64,000 nt of DNA from assembly GCA_033002965.1 (NCBI GenBank), contig JAURVB010004862.1, positions 22,632 to 86,631 on the forward strand, in the 5' to 3' direction. The stretch is from Piper betle. Lineage: Eukaryota > Streptophyta > Magnoliopsida > Piperales > Piperaceae. Shown here piece after piece: positions 58,243-64,000 of this stretch; position 1 is the first letter of the stretch; each line of letters opens with the position of its first letter. Both the position numbers and the translations under genes were made by a program. The notes beneath the pieces were generated by a model. The model saw only the letters and a program-made list of their open reading frames with translations. It ran no database searches and had not been told where the DNA came from.

Positions 58243-61200
58243 TGTAAAACATGTATTCTGAGTTAGGGTTCTATAATTGTGAATCAGTAGGTTCAGCTGT
58301 CGGTTCAAGTCAAGTCAATTTTAAAACACGTGTGCTGAGCCAAGCCCAACATGTGTTATGAGCGATGAGGGCATGTGCCCTAAGTATATGATAATAATGT
58401 TAGTAAGTCAGAACTAGAATGAGTTATCAGAGTATATGAGAGTTCTCCTATTTTTTTATTTTTAGTGGTTTGTAGAAATAGATTTAGGTCATTTATTACT
58501 TTAGGACACGTTAGTTAGCATTTTTGGGTGGGTTAGTAGGTTTAGAACACGTCATTAGATGATTGTTGGGTGTATCTTATTTTTTTGCATTTTATTATAT
58601 TATATTTTACATTTTTAGGATTTATTTTATGATTATTGACTCGAGTTGGTAGCGAGTTAAGTTTAAATTACAAAATTGCCATCTTGAGTATGTCTTCTCC
58701 CGGTCTATTCTCTCGCCAACATGCACCCCGATCCCTCACCACTCACCGCCATTCAGCCCATCACCGGTGACTGGCCACGCCGCCAGCTACCGTCCCTAGC
58801 GACCCACTCAGTGTCGCCACTGACTCCTCACCCTCACCCTGCCTTCCTTTCCTTCTCCTACCTCGGTTTGCCGCCACCTACATGTTCTGTTTCCTGGGCT
58901 GCCGGCTTCGGCACCACTGGTCATGCCATGCCACTGCCATCTTGTAGTTGACCCTCCCTCATTGTAGTCAACGTAGTCTGACCTCATGCCACTAATGGGG
59001 ACAATGAAAGCTGCTTCCTTGGTTGGTTCATTGGGAGTTCTTCCACTGCATATTGCTCAGCCACTACCGGTGACCATCGTCACAGCTGGCCAGGTAGCCC
59101 TCAGCTTAGTCCACTCCCTCCTCGACCTACCCCGACCAAGGTCGAGCTTGAAGATCTCCTCCTGGCCAGCACCTCCTCACCACCCTCCTCTCGGCCAAGC
59201 TAGGGCCGAGCTATCATGCACTAGTCGGGTCTGACTTGTGTTGCCGCCTGCCAAGCCTTCCGACTAAACACCACTCTAGATAGACATCCTCGGGTCCTCA
59301 TTGTGTGCCCGAGCCCTTCCTTGCTTGCGGTCTACCTTGGCCAAACAGTAGCTATGCCGACGGCAGCCTCAATCATTGGCACTACCATTAGGTATACATC
59401 CCTATCGATTTATCTGATTTTATTTCATAGTCATAGATATCATTGTTTGGTGGAATTGAGATGATGACATATGGATTGATTTGAATAGGGATTCTTTGAT
59501 GAAATTATGGAATTGGAATTGAATAAGTTAACAAGATACCAATAATAACTAATGAACAACACCGGAATTGGATGACGAGTTGGAGCCCTAAATCCTTACT
59601 TAACAGGGTAGATGCTCACATGTTATGTTAAAAGTTATGGAAGGATTAGAGTTATTCCTAGTTGTTTATTTTGTTGTCCTAATTTGGAGTGGAAGTAGTT
59701 ATCATTCTATCAATAAAGAAGATATGTAATAAGCGATTTAATTCTTGGGGTAATTAATTCTATGTGGGCTCTATTAATTGCTTACAACTTAGGATTCCAA
59801 AATTGTTGGAATGTTGGTTAATAGAAGTAATAGTTCCATTATAGTTAGCATGGTTGGATTTTTTATGAACTGGTTATGATAAATTAAGAATGAAGCCAAA
59901 TGTGAGTATGAAGTTAGGAATTGTGCATGAATTAAGAATTCATGAATCAGTTCGTAGCTATCCAGGAATTATCAGATTATGTAGCAACAATAATTATTTC
60001 ATAATTTCACATGTCTTGTGATCTGTCTTCTATTCGACTGCTTGTGATTCATACGTATCTATTCATCGCATTCATGCATCAGTACAGTTAGAATTGGGCA
60101 TTAGCATTTAGTTGTGATTTATAGGTATGGAGTAAGAGCTCATTGCCTAGGAGCATGGCCTCACTTGGAGCTTCTACCAAGTCGGTTTGGGACACATCTC
60201 TCGACTTTTTTGTTTCATTTTATTGTGATTTGCTTTACTAATTACAAGATAGGTTAAGTGGTGTTTTATTGGATCCCACTTAACTCGGGTCATTTAGCCG
60301 ATATTTTTCCAAATTAATAACCCTCGAGGATGAGATCCCTCAAGTCTGATTTCAAAAACAAGATTCACCGCAAGTTACCTTCGGGCCTATTATAATCCCT
60401 TCCTAAGCCTATATATAATTTTATCGAGTTTTTAGTGAGATGGAGAAGGTGAAACTGACTTTCACATATCATGAGCAGGTGCAGGTGCCAGTCACAATGG
60501 GCTTTGGATTAGTGAGAGGGTTGTTCCATTCTTAAGGGATCTTAACAACTCTGCGTTTTGAGTTTTCTCACATCCGGAGGTTTACGGGTACTGTTTACTA
60601 TAGCGCACATCCGAACAAGTGGTTCAAAGGATACTGAAGACAACTACATGATAGTACTCAACCTTCATGCTCAGGGCCAGGAGATATATGGAGGACATGA
60701 GAGGGCTTAGGATATATTGGTAGTCCCAAGGGACAGAAAAGAATAGGAAAATAAGAAAATGCTGAGAAGGCATCAGCATACCACTCAGCTCAGAATGCTA
60801 TTGGGCATGCAGCCCTGTGGCTTCCCAATAGATGCCGTTTAGAGAGTTTAGTAAAAGATATAAAAATGTTTTCTTCAAAATAAGAGTTAGCTCTCATTTG
60901 CCAAATTGTACAGTTATTTTTGGACCACTAACACTCATTACTGACGTGTTTTTATATATATGTAGGTAAGGAGCAAAACTCTAATATGCCAGCCTGGACG
61001 GAGAAGCAGTGATGTCTTGTGCACACGCATCAGTCTGACCATAGAGTGTTTTTAGATGTTATATTTATGAACATGTCATGATGAGATTGTTGAAATGAAA
61101 TGAAAAATATGATTATGTGGTGTGATATTTACCACAAGTGATAACATGTTGATATATTGAGTATGTTCAAAATATTTTGATGTTCTAGAAAGTTAAGTAT

Positions 61201-61640
61201 GAATAAAAATGAACAGATGGGTCTAGATCTAGTCCAGCCATGTAAAATGGAATGTGAATTAGCAGTTGAGTCCAGACTCAACTAAGAATGAATTATACAA
61301 TTAAATGAAAATGTTGTGTGCATGGTTTGCTATATATGTTGATTACCTATTATTTAATAGGGTGGCCCTTGTTGTGCTTATAGGGGGCACTTTGTCTATT
61401 TTATTTTAGGATTTATCGATGTTCTCATTCTTGGCTGTTTGTTTGTGCTTTGTTTATCATGTCATCCACGTAGTATCTTGTTATGGTTCTTACATCTCAT
61501 TCATGCATAATGATATTTATCTTCCATCTTAAAACACTGAGAATATATTCGTTCAGGTTAGGTTCGGGTTAACTAACTTAATCGAGTGATTTATAACATT
61601 CCACTTCGGTTTGTGAGTGAGCTAGATTTGGGGTGTTACA
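58243..61640 (+). mobile_element. B3: solo LTR of family B
   Basis: TGTAAAACATGTATTCTGAG to ATTTGGGGTGTTACA, 3398 bp, flanked by perfect CCTCT (58238-58242 and 61641-61645). Same block order as B1 and B2: 'aagtatatgataataatgtta', 'gagttatcagagtatatgag', GC-rich block 58680-59390 (frames 58721-58951 and 58986-59234 are spurious), donor-like 'attag-gtatacatcc', 'gtatggagtaagagctc' near 60125, and the 'gggtggcccttgttgtgctt' end block. Confidence 0.92.
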
Positions 61641-61645
61641 CCTCT

Positions 61646-62470
61646 TATTTACATCATAAAAACATCGAAATTCATATACTTAACTATATAGGTTTGCATA
61701 GAGATATTATATTATATTTTTCTTGATCTTGAGTTTAAAAGGTCATTAAAGGATTTTATCTTTGAAGTTTTCTTAAACTTACTAAAAAATCAACTAAATG
61801 ATCCGACATTAGTGGGATCCTACAAGATGCTAGTAGCCCGTTCTGTCGTAAAACTCGGCTAAACACAGTCAGGGAGCCAAGCAAAGAAAGCAAGCATAGA
61901 GAAACCTACAGACTTGGGTGACTAAAGCTCTTTGGCCTAGATTGGCAAGCTCATTCTCTGAACCTTAGAATGAGATGTACTAGAGTCTGACTCTGGTTCT
62001 ACATGAACTTAGAGGCAAAGTCTCAAGCAAGCATACAACTCTACACTACTTATTCTTTCTTAATTACATCCTTAATTTTATTAAAATTTTCATTAGGGTT
62101 AAGGGGGTGTAAGAACTGAATTAGAGTTTAATTAAATTGAAGCCCATTGATGCTTTAACTTATTTTATAGAAGCATCTTAACTTAACTCAATCCATACAC
62201 ATAAATCGAGGCAAAGCCTTTAATCATGCATGAACACATAATTACATTCTAAACATCTTACTTAAACTAATTTATTACTCTGTACTTTCAACAAATGGTG
62301 CTTAAACACTAACAAGAGATTATAAAACATAATTAGCGGCTTATTAAGCCAAGCCCTGATTACACTTAAATTTGGATTAAACTAGACAACCTTACTTACC
62401 CGAATTTTCTTATTATCAAAATGGGTTTTGTATTAACTATAATTTCGTGGGCTTACTCCTAATGGGCTAG
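61646..62470 (-). mobile_element. E: B-related LTR, minus strand, after B3
   Basis: Minus-strand B-type landmarks: 'aaatgatccgacattagtgg' with 'gatcctacaag' (61797-61835), the counterpart of 'ctaagtgggatccaataaaa' in N (9545-9565). The boundary with the next LTR-like start at 62471 is not clear. Non-coding. Confidence 0.45.
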
Positions 62471-64000
62471 TGTATTACCCAAATTTTCACAATGCGCAGA
62501 AACTATGGGCTTAATGGGTTTCTGAGCCCATTTACCTAGTGGGTTGGTTCTAAGTTCTAAGGTTCTAGACTATGCACTTACCTAGTGGGTTTCTAATCTT
62601 AGGATACTAGAGTTTCAGGACAGTTCATTACTAAGCTTGGTAGGAAATTTAGTTAATAACCTTAATGACCTCTAAATGCTTTGAAATGAGTGACATACTA
62701 AAGTCTAAGTGAAATTTTAAATAATTTTACCAAAACTTGCATATTTTCACATAATAAACTTTGAAGCCCAAGTACAATCCTTTACACTTGAAGAGAATGA
62801 AATTATATCCAAGCCAAATGAACTCCAAAAAGTTTCAAATTGGGCATAGTTTGAGTAGATACTTAGTAGAGCATTACTTAATTTTACTAGTTTTTTAGGA
62901 GACTTCTTAAAGGTTCATTTTAATGCAAAAGTTAACTTTAGTCACTGTCTTAAAAGAAACAGAGAGCATAATCTTTTATTTCTAGTTTTGTTCAAGCCCT
63001 TAATGACATTTTCTCAATCTGGTAATTTAGTGTGTGGAGAAAACACCGGGTACCGACTAGGCCGCTTGGTGATGTCACATCCTTATTGATCATGAGTGCA
63101 TATCAAAAGACAAAATCATACTTTACATATAGGGCTTGAGGCAAGTTGTCGAATAGCGCTAGAATGCAACTTGTGTCTAGATCTTAGTTTCAAAAACTCA
63201 TCAAGGGATCTTATCACTAAGGTTTTATTAATCCAAAAATTCAGCTATATAACCAGTAAGTAGTAGGATCCAATAAAACTCCATTATCTATGTTCTCCGA
63301 TGTGAAAACAAATCATGTGAGCCAAGCTATAGATGAAATGAAAGAGAGTCCTAATAGACCTACGAGATAGCTCCTCATCCTACTGTAGTAAGCTCAACTC
63401 TAGACAGCCTAGAGATGCAAACCACCACATGACCCTATATGATACATGCGTGCAATGATATGAAGGCAATCCAAGATTCAGCAAATGATATGGCATACAA
63501 CAGAGAAAAAGTATAAAATTAAAGTTCACACTCTGATCTTACTCAATTCCTGAGAACGTGAATCGCACAGCATAGATTAGGAAATAACTTGCCGATGTCA
63601 AAAATATGATGTCGATGCATTACGAGACAACATCGGGATTAACCAGCGTACTTGAACTAAACTTGAGATATCAAAATGCCCGAATGTGTTGGACAATTAA
63701 GCTTGAGATACCCAGCATGCTACATAAGAGTGAGATATCGATAAAGTTATGAAAATTCATTTATCATGACTGGTATCTTAATTAAAATAGTCTCAAGAAT
63801 AATTTCGCCATAGTGACTTTAGATTCAGGGAATTTGAATGATGTCAAATCGGACGGATTTGGGTGGCTTCGGTGGAGTGACTTAAGATGTTGAAATCAAG
63901 TTGTACCCCTCTGTGTAACAAAAAATTTTATTAAAATAAATCTTTTATTTTTTTATCTAATGAGGATAATTAAGTAAAATTTCAAGTCCACTTAGGATCT
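62471..64000 (-). mobile_element. E: second B-related LTR, runs off the window
   Basis: Starts TGTATTACCCAAATTTTC, with 'gcgcagaaac' just after, like 56910 and its 'acgcagaaacag'. 63185-63290 has 'catcaagggatcttatcact', then 'attaatccaaaaattcagc' and 'aggatccaataaaact', the minus-strand B theme. No coding. Confidence 0.45.

Overview
The window looks like plant nuclear DNA that is mostly transposable elements. It has one recognisable host-type gene, nested Ty3/gypsy chromoviruses with very long LTRs (2.1-3.2 kb), initiator-tRNA-Met primer sites, long AT-rich non-coding stretches, and a multi-exon GT-AG gene of plant type. I cannot name the species. No rRNA, tRNA or CRISPR was seen. I use these labels: A, C and D are Ty3/gypsy elements; B is a family of non-autonomous LTR elements (copies B0-B4, plus a complete small one called N); E is a B-related set of LTR pieces.

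Layout. 1-3179 is a minus-strand B LTR (B0) broken by an A-like LTR (667-1972). 3180-7322 is non-coding, probably old element interior. 7323-8188 and 12749-15130 are one decayed gypsy pol (D), split by N (8189-12748, minus strand, target duplication TTATG). D ends with a polypurine tract and a 3' LTR start near 15293. A B LTR (B4) begins at 15833 and is split by the complete chromovirus A (15928-26168), which has LTRs of 2692 and 2622 bp. B4 resumes to about 27449.

28229-31352 (minus) is a nine-exon gene of the apospory-associated protein C / glucose-6-phosphate 1-epimerase family. It is broken by a 1-base deletion, and the two presumed catalytic positions also look replaced. From about 32100 to 55370 a minus-strand hAT transposase pseudogene is split into three pieces. 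The large split is made by chromovirus C (33169-54218). C in turn carries B1 (38668-43400, a solo LTR that itself holds an A-type solo LTR at 40495-42242) and B2 (43597-49963, with a truncated 3' LTR). The second split is a 930-bp hAT-type non-autonomous element (54309-55238) whose core resembles part of a B LTR. 55370-56909 is unassigned. 56910-64000 is minus-strand E sequence interrupted by solo LTR B3 (58243-61640, duplication CCTCT).

How it fits together: the duplications and interrupted reading frames give a clear insertion order (hAT, then C, then B1 and B2, then the A solo LTR; D, then N; B4, then A). Every autonomous element visible here is inactivated. Element A is the best preserved: gag and pol stay in one frame and are broken only by nine point stop codons. 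Family B encodes no transposition protein that I can see and would need one supplied by gypsy elements. Boundaries were set by eye on the printed sequence; no alignment or database search was run.
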